Origin: Iris pallida
Taxonomy: Eukaryota > Streptophyta > Magnoliopsida > Asparagales > Iridaceae
DNA: 64,000 nt
Assembly: GCA_029216955.1 (NCBI GenBank)
Contig: JANAVB010015600.1
Span: 41,289,211 to 41,353,210, forward strand
Direction: 5' to 3'
Shown: positions 1 to 10,369 of the stretch, one piece after another
How positions within the stretch are numbered: position 1 is the first letter of the stretch
Layout of the letters: the number at the start of each line of letters is the position of its first letter
Made by a program: the position numbers and the translations under genes
Notes under the pieces: generated by a model
Told to the model about the DNA's origin: nothing
The model's database searches: none
Seen by the model: only the letters and a program-made list of their open reading frames with translations

Positions 1-1349
1 GCAAGTGTTATTGTTCAGTTGGATGCCATACTTAGGATTTCGATTGAGGTAAATGTTGGAGAAAAATGATCGTGTCTTGATGGTTACATTGATAGCCACA
101 ACGTCGACGATCTTGTCTCGCACGAGCGCAACTCTAGCCTCGCATATGCGTCACGTCGAATTTGGGGCGATCGCTTCGCGTGAGCACTGACATGGTGATT
201 CATGTCGCAGGAATGATCGAACTCAGAAAATTAGGATGCGGCAACTTTGATTGTCTCGACTTGTCGGTTTGATGCGAAAGAAAATTTGAGGATGTTAGGA
301 CTTGCGAGTGATGAATGAAATAAACTTGAGGATTGAGTAGGTCCAATCCGTGCATCGATAATGAATTAGTCTAGACGCAAAACAAGAGTTACGTCTCGAT
401 GAGGATGATTATCCCGCGGGAGCGTACATGGTGATTTATGCCCACCGTGGATAATCCAAATCGTGTGAGATCGGGGCGCAACGTATTGTTAAGCTAGACG
501 ACCTTACGATCGATTACGTGAATTGGAATAGATGACTTAGGGAATATGAAATGTGACTTATGGTTTAGCGGTGAATTGTGTCGTAGCGTGCTTGACTTGG
601 GGAGATTGATAGACGGATTATATCGAACGTGTTCGAAGAGATAGACTATGCAAAATAGCTTGATGAACGAAGTGATGTTGATATGTCAAAGGAATTGGTT
701 GAAACGTGAGTTGTCATAGGATGGCTTTGCTGAATGACTCAGACCCAGTGTGACAAAATATTGGGATATGTGTAGAAAATCTATGCTCGAAGTTTAGAAA
801 TCGGAGTGATGCGAGTTTGGGTAGCAAACCCCCGTACCATCAACTTGGTTTGACCTTAGGATGGGGTCAGTGTTGATATTCTTGTTTGGGAACTATGATT
901 CTAATACTGACGGAAAGACATAGCCTAGCGGTTAGGCAGACGTTCGAGTGCGAAGTGGTAGGATTATGGAGGAACCACTCGTGAGCTCGGTTGACATGCA
1001 TGTATATCAGGGACGCCCGAATATGTGCACGATCTGACTCGAGTGGTGATGGCGGATTCTCTATCACGAGGCTTGGCTGAAATGCATGTATTTTGGGGAT
1101 GCCTAGAATATGTGCACGATCCAACTAAGTGATATGTTGAATCAAGTAAGACTTGAGGAACGGGGAAGCATCGAGGATTTTGAGATCGTAAGTTTTGAAA
1201 AAAGGATTGTGGGTAGCACGAGCGTGGCTCGAATTTGAGAAAGGCATAGGAGAATTGTGTGCGAGAGTTCTTAAATGTTGAGTAAAGTGATAAGTCGATA
1301 AGTGTCCTCAGTTAGTTTCGAGGACAAAAGTTTTCTGAGTGGTGTATGA
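1..1349 (+). mobile_element. 3' internal region of a Gypsy-like LTR retrotransposon, non-coding
   Basis: This stretch has no open frame longer than about 85 codons and no domain I recognise. It ends with a GAGGACAAAAG motif (1320-1330) about 20 bp before an LTR start. In plant Ty3/Gypsy elements a 'cgaggacaaaa' sequence commonly marks the end of pol just upstream of the polypurine tract, so I read 1-1349 as the decayed or non-autonomous 3' internal part of the element whose LTR follows. A short phrase (acatggtgatt) recurs near 190 and 427, hinting at old internal repetition. The 5' half lies outside the window. It could also be unrelated intergenic DNA. Confidence 0.45.
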
Positions 1350-2100
1350 TGTAGTGCCCCGTCCCGCTCAGTCAATCGGAGGAATCGAAACGCCGACGGC
1401 GTTCGGACTTAGCCTTACAACGGCTACTCGGAGACATCGCTCGGTCGAGACGACCGCTCGCTCAGGTGGGGTAGTGTCTATGAACTTGCCTCATCTTAGC
1501 CTTCACATAATAAATCGCATGTTTTTAAATTGCACAAGTAGGCTTGATAATAAAAGAGACGAATCCACATAGCTAAAGGAAATAATCCCGACGGATCGAA
1601 TTGAGTTAGAATATGGAAAGGTCCAGCGGTTGGCTTAGAGTCGGTGCACGGCGTGCTTTGAAAATGACACTCAGTCCTTCGTCCCGTGGCTTGGGAGAAG
1701 GAAAGTTGGTCTTCGGTGCAAAAGCTAAGAGTTAGCCTAAGTCATAGGCGTCGCTCGCATAAACGCTTGATAAAGCGTGCACGGTTCCACTACGCAAGGC
1801 TTGGCATAGCCTATGCTCGTCCCTCGGGTTAAGTTGTAGGCTTGAGTAAGTTAGGCAAAGTTATGCCGGTCGACCTAAGTCATTCCAAGTGATGTCCCGC
1901 TCATTCTGCGGTTGTCAAGCTAAATAGTCCCACGATCTCAAGGCCCGTCGACTTGGGCAGGAGTGTTGCGTAGAACACGGTTGACTTAAGGCACAATGCA
2001 CGAACTCAGTGTTTAAGGCACGAGCCACGGTTGTTTCAAAGTGAGTTTAGAAAAAGGGCCATCAAATAGTCATTTCTAAGTTGAGTAAAAAGGATATTGC

Positions 2101-2200
2101 ATCAAGGGAGAAGGCTCGCGACCGTTGGTCGTCGAGGGATCTCAATGAGTATCAATGGAGAAGGCTCGTGACTGTGGGTCATCGAGGGATCTCAATGATA
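2101..2200 (+). repeat. Tandem duplication, 50-bp unit x2
   Basis: Positions 2101-2150 and 2151-2200 are direct copies of a unit beginning atcaaNggagaaggctcg and containing cgagggatctcaatga, with a handful of differences. It lies inside the LTR and has no coding potential. Confidence 0.8.
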
Positions 2201-3423
2201 GAAGTCTTGAACATGGTTTTGAAAGAAAGAGTGACCCTGAAAGAATGATGACTGTGTGAGACGTCAGTTTGAGTCGAGTCTTGCATGGTCATGGACAACT
2301 TGTCGACAAGGGCAATGTTTCCCCGAGCGGCAACCCTGGGCCATGGGACCGACTCAGCCTTGGAGGAATTAGGGTATAGTGGTGCATAAGGTTTAAGCAC
2401 AGGGTTAAAGCGGGGGCTTACAACGGATGCTAGCTATTTGCGTTGGAAGGTCCCCGATTTAACAAAAAGCTATACGTCTCAGGATAGCTTGTGATGCTAG
2501 TGGCCAAGTTCATATAGATGTCGGCAAAATAGCGGCTATCCGCGTGTATGCCTTTGGAATGAGTCGAGTTGAAGGTGTGTACAGTTAAAACACAAAGTTT
2601 GGGCCTAAGATTTGGCTTCAACATAGGCGTCGTGCTTCGGCACGAGATGTGGCGTCGAGTCTCAAGTGTTGACATGTGAGTTACAAGAGTTAGATTCGAG
2701 TTATTCGGGTTTAAGTCAGGAATCGTCGCAAGGCAAGTTGGTCAAGTGACACTGAGTTCACAAGTCTTGATTTGGTCAGTTGGTGATCAAAGTAGCACAG
2801 GCCGCGAGGCGGTGATATGGTTGAGTCGCACATAGTTGCGAGGCATGGCAGAAAGGATTTGTAGCACGGTCGTAAGGAAATTGGGTACTACCGCGTAGTT
2901 GCGTCTCTGATTTGGGCCGCAAGGCAAACACGACTTGATAGGTTAACGTTGATGTTGCAAGCACGGGATGGTCTAGAGACACGAAATAGGCCAAGGCGTC
3001 GGTCCTAAAACTGATTCTAAGGCAAGACTAGAAAGATAATTGATAAGAAGGGACTTGTATTGCACAAAGTAAATCAAACGTGTTGGGTTTGTATGGGTGG
3101 GCGTGGAGCTCATTCCACCAGTACAGTTGAGTACTGACGCCCACATAGTTTTCATGTGCAGGCACAGGTAGAAGCTCGTGGCGCGGAGCTCGCTTGGATG
3201 CGTCGAGGCACGGAGTTCCTTGGCGATTCGAAGCGTGCGGCCGTATGGAGTAAAGACTTATACGGGACATAATGTATGGACGTCGCCTTCCGAAGCTTCC
3301 GTTGGCTCAAGCAAATGTACTTTGAGAGAAGAGAGAGCTGAGTGACTTGTAAATGTGAGATGAGTGAGCTTGAGTGATTGTAATATTGGCCTTGCGCCCC
3401 ATTGTAACCTTTGTTTCAATATC

Positions 3424-3429
3424 AATAAA
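3424..3429 (+). promoter_or_regulatory. Candidate polyadenylation signal of the LTR
   Basis: AATAAA occurs about 200 bp before the LTR end, in a position compatible with the R region of a plant Gypsy LTR. Only the hexamer supports this. Confidence 0.35.
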
Positions 3430-3632
3430 AGAGTGTTTCTACAATGACTTGTGTTTTGCTTCAAATTCCGCTGCTATTATTCAATGTCTCTGCATGGGAC
3501 TTCTGTGCGACGACCCCGTCGCGACCGCTGAAATCGGCCGTTATGGAACCCTCCTTGCACGAGCGCAATCTTGGCTCATGCGGCATCACGCCTTAGCGAG
3601 GACGATCGCTCCTACGGGAGCGGGGCGTGACA

Positions 3633-4675
3633 TCCATCAGCCTGGCCCAAAATTACAAGACCACCTGTGCCGAATGGGCTACTACTGGCCTACGATGGTA
3701 GCGGATGCGATAGACTACGCACGAAAATGCAAAGCCTGTCAAGTCCACGCAGATTTCATCCACCAGCCATCCGAGTTTCTACTTCCGACGGTGGCATCCT
3801 GGAACTTTGAAGCATGGGGAATGGACATGATCGGTCCGATTTCTCTACTTTCATCCCGAGGACATTGCTTCATACTCGCAATCACAGATTACTTCTCGAA
3901 ATGGGCGGAGGCTATTCCGCTGGCAAAAGTGAAGACTTCAAACGTGATCAGCTTCCTCAAGCATTACGTCATCTATCGCTTCGGACTGTCCCGAAGGATC
4001 ATCCACGACAACGGTCTGCAGTTCGCAAGCCACGCCTTCTATCGGTTTTGTGACAAACACCGAATCCAGAATATTGCTTCAACACCGTACAACCCGGCTG
4101 CTAATGGTCTGGCTGAAGCGTTCAACAAAACAACCATCAAGCTTCTCAAGAAGTTTGTGTCATCAAACAAATGCGATTAGAATGAAAAGCTCGGCGAATG
4201 CTTATGGGCGTACCGTACTACAGTACGGACGGCCACCGGGAACACACCATTCTCTTTGGTATACGGGAGTGAGGCAGTTCTCCCATTGGAGACTCAAATC
4301 CCCTCACTCCGTGTTGCCCTTACCTATCGATTGACAATGGACGATAATCACCATCGCCGGTTACAAGAGTTGGAGGCTCTAGATGAGAAGCGCCTGTTAG
4401 CTCAACAACGAATCGAGCTGTACCAAGCACGTATCTCGGGAGCTTTTAATAAGAAGGTTAAAATCAGAACATTCCAAGTAGGTGATCTCGTTCTGGCAGT
4501 TCGAAGGCCGATGGTTATGACTCACAAAATCGTCGAAAAATTCCAGCCAAAGTGGGAAGGCCCATTTGTCATCGAGGCTGTATTCTCCAACGGTGCTTAC
4601 CGCCTCGCAAAACAAAACGGAGACTTGCTCATGTTGCCCATCAACGGCAAGTTCCTAAAAAAGTATTATGTCTGA
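3633..4675 (+). pseudogene. Integrase end of a Tat-lineage Ty3/Gypsy pol, one in-frame stop
   Basis: This is the C-terminal part of a Gypsy polyprotein, the integrase that joins retrotransposon cDNA to host DNA. It opens inside the zinc-binding region (GYYWPT, then KCKAC), followed by the catalytic core: D in WGMDMIGP, D in HDNGLQF and E in NGLAEAF, with exactly 35 residues between the second D and the E. The tail holds VYGSEAVLPLE, a basic linker and KWEGPFVIEAVF, ending with INGKFLKKYYV, as in plant Tat-lineage elements. The frame runs unbroken from the LTR junction to 4675 except for TAG at 4178-4180, where relatives have Trp (TGG). The N-terminal pol was separated by the LTR insertion at 3632. 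Family assignment is strong, exact lineage moderate. Confidence 0.9.
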
Positions 4676-4699
4676 AACGACATCCTCCAAATCTCCTAG

Positions 4700-4921
4700 G
4701 TTGTTGAGTTATATACCCTCTAGTACCGCTGAACTTACATTCTGACTCCAAACTTTCCTAAGCTGTTGAGTTATGTACCCTCTAGTACCGCTGAACTTAC
4801 ATTCTGACTCCAAACCTTCCCAGGCTGTTGAGTTATGTACCCTCTGGTACCGATGAACTTACATTCTGACTCTGAAACTCCCAGATTGTTGAGTTATGTA
4901 CCCGCAGGTACCGCTCTGGTC
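4700..4921 (+). repeat. Tandem repeat, about 62 bp x 3.6, in the Tat 3' region
   Basis: Units begin gttgagttatgtaccctc and run through taccgctgaacttacattctg; copies start near 4704, 4764, 4827 and 4888, the last being partial. They sit just behind the integrase stop. Plant Tat/Ogre elements are known for variable tandem repeats between pol and the 3' LTR, and this fits that pattern. Confidence 0.85.
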
Positions 4922-5144
4922 ACTCCAGATAAATCTATATCGCATCTTTTAGGTAGTAAGTCATGTATGATCATACCTCTGAACTTTCTTCCTAAAAGAG
5001 CTCCCTCCTCATGATCCAGTACCCTCACTTTCAGTGCATAAAAAGGGTAACAGATCCACAAATTTCCCGAAACAACCACGTCGATGTTACCTCTGAGTTG
5101 TTTTCATCTCCATCAAAAACAAACCACCCCTCACGTAGAACTTC

Positions 5145-5461
5145 CACGTCCTCATTACCTCTGAGTTGTTCTATGTACCCTTCATGGAGCCCACTCCTGC
5201 CACGTCCTCATTACCTCTGAGCAGGAAGGCTCCATTAAAGAAACCCTCATATTTACCATGTCCTCATTACCTCTGAGTAAGTATGTTGGTTCTCTCTCGA
5301 CCTATTATCCGTACCCAAAACCAGGGTACGCCAAGGATAATATGTCCTCAGTTGACCACAAATGTCCTCAGTTGACCACAAATGTCCCCTGTTGACCACA
5401 AATGTCCTCAGTTGACCACAAATGTCCTCTGTTGACCACAAATGTCCTCTGTGACCACAAA
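5145..5461 (+). repeat. Two further short tandem arrays in the Tat 3' region
   Basis: Three copies of a core 'tcctcattacctctgag' occur between 5145 and 5277, embedded in longer variable units. From 5342 to 5461 there are six copies of a 20-bp unit (tgtcctcagttgaccacaaa and variants). The open frames seen across this array on either strand are products of the repetition, not genes. Confidence 0.85.
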
Positions 5462-5829
5462 TCTTGTACTAAGTCCTCTAGTAAATACAGCTCCTTTCTC
5501 ATCATGCCTCTGGGGCCCAGTTGCCCCCATGGCACTCTTTCGCTCAATACCAAGAACTTCTATGGCCACCTTACCATGGAATCGTTCTAGGTATCCCTAA
5601 TCAAACTTATTATCCGTACCTAAAACTAAGATATGCCAAGGATAATAGGTCCACAAATAGTCCCCTAATGGGGCAAACATCACAAATACCAATGATACAG
5701 TACAGGCACAATAGATGATGGATGATGAAAACATAGTCATTTATTGAAAAGTAAAAGTACTACATAGTCGAGGACCACGTCCCTATCAAAACGAAGGAAA
5801 ATGACAAAGAAAGAAAGAAAAAAGGCCGA

Positions 5830-7523
5830 CTATTGTTCGGCTATACATAATTCTCTGAGGCGGTCCCTCAGCAAGATAGTCGACCGCTCAAACCTCTGCT
5901 TGGCCCGGCGCTCGGCTTCCTGAGTCAGCCGCTTCGCATCCTCCAGATGCGCATGAGCCCGCCAGCCATCCTCAAGCTTCTTCAGAGCACGCTCCAGGCT
6001 ATCAGAAGCTCGGGTGACCTTTTCGGCCTCCTGAATGATCAGTCTTTATCCGCACGGGAAGCTTCGAGCTCAGATTCCAAGAAAGCCAGCTTCCTCTGGA
6101 GCTCGAGGATCTGCTCCCTTGTATCAATTATTCCGCAAAAGGCGGCCGCTTCCCGAGCCAAGCAATCCTCGCTCCTGCGACTCAGCTGGTCATACTGGAG
6201 AGATAGGTCGTCGAGGTCCTTCATTATAACCGGCTTAGGCGTATCTCGTGCAACCCTTACCTTCTCCAGGACAGTGGTGAGGAAGTCATGCTCTTGATCT
6301 ATGGCTGCAGACAGATCAACTTGCCACAGCACTTGAAACTGGGCCACGAGCTGATCAGCCTCTAACAATTTGGGCTCCAGAAGTGCAACTATCTCTGTCC
6401 CACCAGGGAGGGTTTTAAGAATTTTAATTTGGCCACGGGCGCATTGTCGGGCCAAGGCAAAGGGGGTCCTCCGCTCCATAGCAGCTTCGACCCCTCTCTT
6501 CAAGTGGCGGTAGAAACTGTCAACCATATCCTGTGACGCCCCATCCAGAACTTCTGTAGAGGACGACGTCAAAGGAAGTGTAGCTGGCAGTGTCGAAGGA
6601 GACGCGCCAGAACTTTCCACCCCTGCCACCAGGGAAACAAAATTCGAGCGAAAAGACGCGCGGATAGCAGCTAACTCTTCCTCCGCGGCCCGAAGAACCT
6701 GGATACTCGGCAAGACAGAAAGGTCGACCCCCGAAACCACATGAGCAAAAGAGGACACAGGGACCTTTGCTCCCTGCCCCGGCTGTGCCGCCATCTGATC
6801 TTCCGAACTCGATCCAGCGGGAGGCCCTTCAATATAAGTTGGAAGGGGAGGGGGCATACTCCTTTCCACCAGATCCCCGCTGGCAGAGCCTACCCTGATA
6901 ATATCCGTCATTGGAAGTGAAGGGGCAGGACCTGTATGTCCAGAGCAACCATCAATCAGCCTAATTCGAAGGATGTGATGATAGAGCAAATGGGCCTCCT
7001 CATTAGTCATGATTTGGCTTATCTTACCAGGGAAGGGTTGTGGAGGCTGAGGTTCGATCACAGCCGCCGTAGTCCCCTCACCAGCAACCTCCAAGCCGAA
7101 TTCAGCTGGCTCCTCTGCCCCAGCCGCCCCAGAAGGAGATACGACTGGATCAGCGTCACCCTGCTGAAATTCAGCAGTCTCGGGGATGGGTTCAGCGGAG
7201 CCCCCATCGTCCTGGGTCGAGACCTCAGCAATGTGAGATCCCTCAACCGCCGCCGAGAGAACCCCGGCAGAAATAATCTTGGCACACATGTCACTAATCA
7301 AAGTGGTCAGGACCGGATTGACTTCAGAAACAGCGGTCGATTTTTGAGAGTCCGACTCTTCTGACGTCTACAAAGAAGAGAAAAATGATTAGATCATAGT
7401 TCAGGAAAAGAAAGAGCTAAAGAAGGAGATGGTCGCAATTCAATTCACCTCCGAAATGGCATCATCACCTTCGCCTCTTTCCTTAATGAGCAGCCCGCGA
7501 CGTCTTACCGTAGCCCGCTTCAT
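5830..7523 (-). pseudogene. Antisense additional ORF of the Tat element, two exons, one frameshift
   Basis: On the minus strand an ATG at 7521-7523 opens a 25-codon exon (MKRATVRRRG...) ending at 7449. A GT...AG intron of 81 bp (7448-7368) joins it in phase 0 to a 442-codon exon beginning TSEESDSQ. The frame then hits TGA at 6039-6041, but moving one base at 6042-6044 reopens 70 more codons (LIIQEAEKV... to TAG at 5830-5832) that continue a charged, heptad-like coiled coil. The protein would be about 537 residues: acidic Pro/Ser/Ala-rich N-half, then alpha-helical segments (around EAAMERRTPFAL) and a C-terminal coiled coil. Known fact: some Tat/Grande elements carry antisense ORFs between pol and the 3' LTR. 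I assign no function. The open frame runs upstream to about 7574, where another element cuts it, so the true start may be lost. The one-base shift is probably a deletion in this copy. Confidence 0.75.
7368..7448 (-). other. Predicted 81-bp spliceosomal intron in the antisense ORF
   Basis: Reading the minus strand, exon ...ATT TCG GAG is followed by gtgaattgaa and the intron closes with a pyrimidine-rich tract ending ctcttctttgtag before ACG TCA GAA. A ctaat branch-point-like sequence lies about 25 nt before the acceptor. Splicing removes the only stop between the two reading frames (tag at the acceptor) and preserves phase. The length and AT-richness suit plant introns. Confidence 0.7.
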
Positions 7524-7574
7524 GGAGAAGGTTATGCCACCAATAGACTCACGCCTGCATCGCTTACGTGAAAG

Positions 7575-7668
7575 GCCAGACAGGTAAACCACAGTCTTCG
7601 AATGGAACTGTGGCGATATATTTGCAGATACCCTCTGACGTTTTGGACGTTACGGCCGGATACAGATG
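7575..7668 (+). repeat. 94-bp block, copy 1
   Basis: This matches 12770-12863 with three mismatches, all within the first 35 bp; the remaining bases (from ggaactgtggcgat through gccggatacagatg) are identical. It ties the truncated left LTR to the long right LTR. Confidence 0.9.
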
Positions 7669-8218
7669 ACTGGATGCCAGTTACGTACACATGGCCTAAA
7701 ATCACACCCATGCGCATGAAAGTTGTCCTCTAAATTGCACATTAGGCGGTTAGAATCTCCTTGCATATTTGTGTCTAGAATAGTCTTTTATATATTATTA
7801 TACTGACAGTTCACATTAGCTTGTTCTTCCTGTATCTTGCTACGTCCGTCTGAGGACCTAGTTTTTCCCCAAGTGTGTGTTCATGTCTTATGCAGGTATT
7901 CCAGCCAAGGCCGTGGTCTTCTCCATTCCTTCGAAGATGATTGCACTTGGATCGTCTTGCCATTTTTTTTGATCGATTCTTGTACCTTTCTTTCATTGAG
8001 ATAGTTGGTAGTGGACTTTCTCTCCGCCCAACGATTGTATCATAAATATTCGAGTTGATATTTATATTATTATTCTTTTCATTGTGGATGAGATTTAGTT
8101 TGTCTTGGATTACTGCATTTTACAGCTTATGTATACATACAAGGCCCATGTACTTCGTATGTATACAGCTGGCATGTCTACATTCCTAGTCTACGTATTT
8201 TGGGACTGGGGCGTTACA
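7575..8218 (+). repeat. Truncated LTR 3' end of a Tekay-like Gypsy element (5' LTR remnant)
   Basis: This ends TGGGACTGGGGCGTTACA at 8218 and resembles the end of the long LTR at 15928 (TGGTTCTGGGGCGTGACA); both are preceded by agctggc and atgtct. Its first 94 bp repeat 12770-12863 of that same LTR almost exactly. A tgcag/gta acceptor-like site near 7890 is mirrored by aggtaccgg near 15405 in the other LTR. I read it as the surviving tail of the 5' LTR, badly deleted between the 94-bp block and the end. Confidence 0.55.
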
Positions 8219-9510
8219 TATTTTGTGGTGGCCCATACAGGTCCAGATAAATTGTTTGGTTACTTTACCGTACCAAACAAGCCTGCGTATAGGATTAGAG
8301 TCTAGGATCTCATCCACACACTTGACTGCCTTCTTGCTTGACTCCTCGATTTGCATCTTGCTTCATTCCCTCTACCGTTAATTCTTATCCTTCCTTCGTT
8401 CTTCATGTTGGTTAGAAAGGTAATCCATACTAGGTAGACTTGTCCCATTGTCCCATCACCCTACTAGTTTAACTCTTGTAAGTTGGGTAGAATGGCTTAT
8501 GACCTAGCAAATCCTTTGTTCTTGTGACCTATATTAGCAAGTTCACTTAGGTTCTAGAATTTAGAGGACCCTAACCCATCTAGTCAACCAAAGACTTGGA
8601 CAAAGAGACTATAGGACGACTGTATAGAGACCAACATAGGATATAACTGAGGGTCTTAAGGAATTTGAACTAATTCTACTCTATTTCAATCTAAATCTCA
8701 CGTGCCTATATTTTATTATCTAGACTAATGATGCTAATATAGCCTAGTATTTGCAAGCTAATTCCTTATCGAGCTTGATCAAGACATATACTATGGAGTG
8801 GCCACTCACTAGTATATTGTTTTATTAGAACCGGTGCATGATGGTCTGATCAACCAAGTGCACTTTGGTTCGCTTTTATTTATCGTTCTACGTGGATAGG
8901 GACATAGCTAAACTTGTTCTCTAGGGTCCCATCTGTGACAGCCTTGACAATTCTTTTGAATTACTCACTCGCCTTTGAACCACATATTGGTATTCGAAAA
9001 CAACTTCTTTGGACTCATATTTGTTTTCGTCTTTCACTTAGTTAGACGAAGACTCGTACTTGATAGATAGAAACCAAGTGTTCCCCTATGACCATGATAG
9101 CTAGTTAGCCTTCGACCAAGCCACGTGACTATAATCTTGTCTCAAGTTATTCGCCCTCAAACTATTACCTTGACCATCTAATCGTTTGGAACTTAGGAAT
9201 GACTAGAAATGTTTCTTAGTCGTACCCCCTAAACCTAGATGACTATCTTTTCCAAGGGACCATGTGCCCCTGTTCTCAAATTATTTTACCTTCACTTCCA
9301 AGACTCTTGATCTTTTACTTACGTTAGTTAGAGACCTCACCCATAACCATATCCATGATTATTTCGGCAGTACTTGAAAATTGCGATTTTCTAATGCATA
9401 TTTTTGAACGTCGTGATTTGATTGTTCCTCATTGATATACCCTTGTACCCTCTCAAACCCCCCTACTCATTTTTTATTTCGAGGACAAAATTCTTGTAAG
9501 TTTGGAAGGA
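8219..9510 (+). mobile_element. Non-coding internal region of the Tekay-like element
   Basis: These 1.29 kb lie between an LTR end (8218) and an LTR start (9511). They contain no open frame worth reporting and no pol domain. The right end has gaggacaaaattcttg at 9481-9496, then tttggaagga immediately before the LTR, the usual arrangement of a pol-end motif and polypurine tract in Tekay/Del elements. This suggests a non-autonomous element or one heavily deleted inside. I could not recognise a primer-binding site after 8218. Confidence 0.5.
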
Positions 9511-10181
9511 TGTAAAACCCCTAAAATTTTACTATATTTTTTTTATTTTTAAAATTCGGTACTGATTTAAAATTTTGTATTTTACGTCGCGTAGTTGCAT
9601 CGTACGTCGCGCACGAATTTCATTTTTCGTAATTGCTCGACGAGTGCGAATATGTGCGAGCATACATATTTTTAGAAAAATATTTTTTTCCATTTTTATA
9701 GTTTCAAAATAATATATAGTAAATACTTTATTTTTATCATTATAAAAAAAAGGGGAGTGAGATATAATTTATGTATAAATTAATTCTCGAAATTATTTAC
9801 TAATTATCTTAAATTATTTCAAAGGAATTTTTGAAGTAGTCCTATTAATATTTAAATTGATTTTTGAAATTTATTAATATTAATATTTTATTATTCAAAA
9901 AGATATTTAAATATTTATTATTTTCGAAATTATTATTATTGGTATTTTTGGAAAATATATTTCAAAAATTTTGTGGCAATTTAAATCTTGATTTGAATTT
10001 ATGGAGTTATTTAAATAGTTAAATATTTGATTTATTCCATTTGATTTTAAACTAAAAATTTAATTAGATTTAAATTTGATTTGTATTTGGATTTGGATTG
10101 ATTGATTTTAAATTAAATCATGAATTATCTATTCGGGTTTTAAATAAATTATAATCCTATCCAAATGGGAATTTCCACATC

Positions 10182-10190
10182 CTATAAATA
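10182..10190 (+). promoter_or_regulatory. TATA box of the long LTR
   Basis: CTATAAATA sits 671 bp from the LTR start and is followed by ggcaggtactcctcc and a C-rich leader. The minus-strand LTR at the right end of the window has a matching TATAAATA about 590 bp from its own start, which supports this as the promoter of the family. Confidence 0.6.
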
Positions 10191-10369
10191 GGCAGGTACT
10201 CCTCCATAAAACCCAACCATCCACAAAATTTCCACCACAAATCGTGCATCGTGTCGGTGTCCTCCTTTTCCATCCACTACATTCTGTAGGGTACAAATAC
10301 ATTGTTCTCCCGGGTCCGACAGATCCGAACCTCTGCCTCCATTGTATCGGACACACCTGATACGACGTA

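Larger units (their letters stand above)
1350..3632 (+). repeat. Gypsy-like LTR (2.28 kb), probable 3' LTR
   Basis: The segment starts TGTAGTGCCCCGTCCCG and ends CGGGAGCGGGGCGTGACA, so its ends form an imperfect inverted repeat opening with TG and closing with CA, as LTRs do. The sequence to the right (3633 on) is mid-frame integrase of a different Gypsy element, which shows that this LTR is an insertion boundary. Candidate 5-bp target duplication is TCCAT at 3633-3637; its partner would be outside the window. An AATAAA lies near the 3' end. The alternative, a solo LTR, is less likely because the left flank looks like element interior rather than integrase. Confidence 0.7.

Noticed and set aside
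5253..5553. Minus-strand repeat protein (CGQLRTFVVNRGHLWSTED type)
   Set aside because: Direct translation of the 20-bp tandem array in the Tat 3' region.
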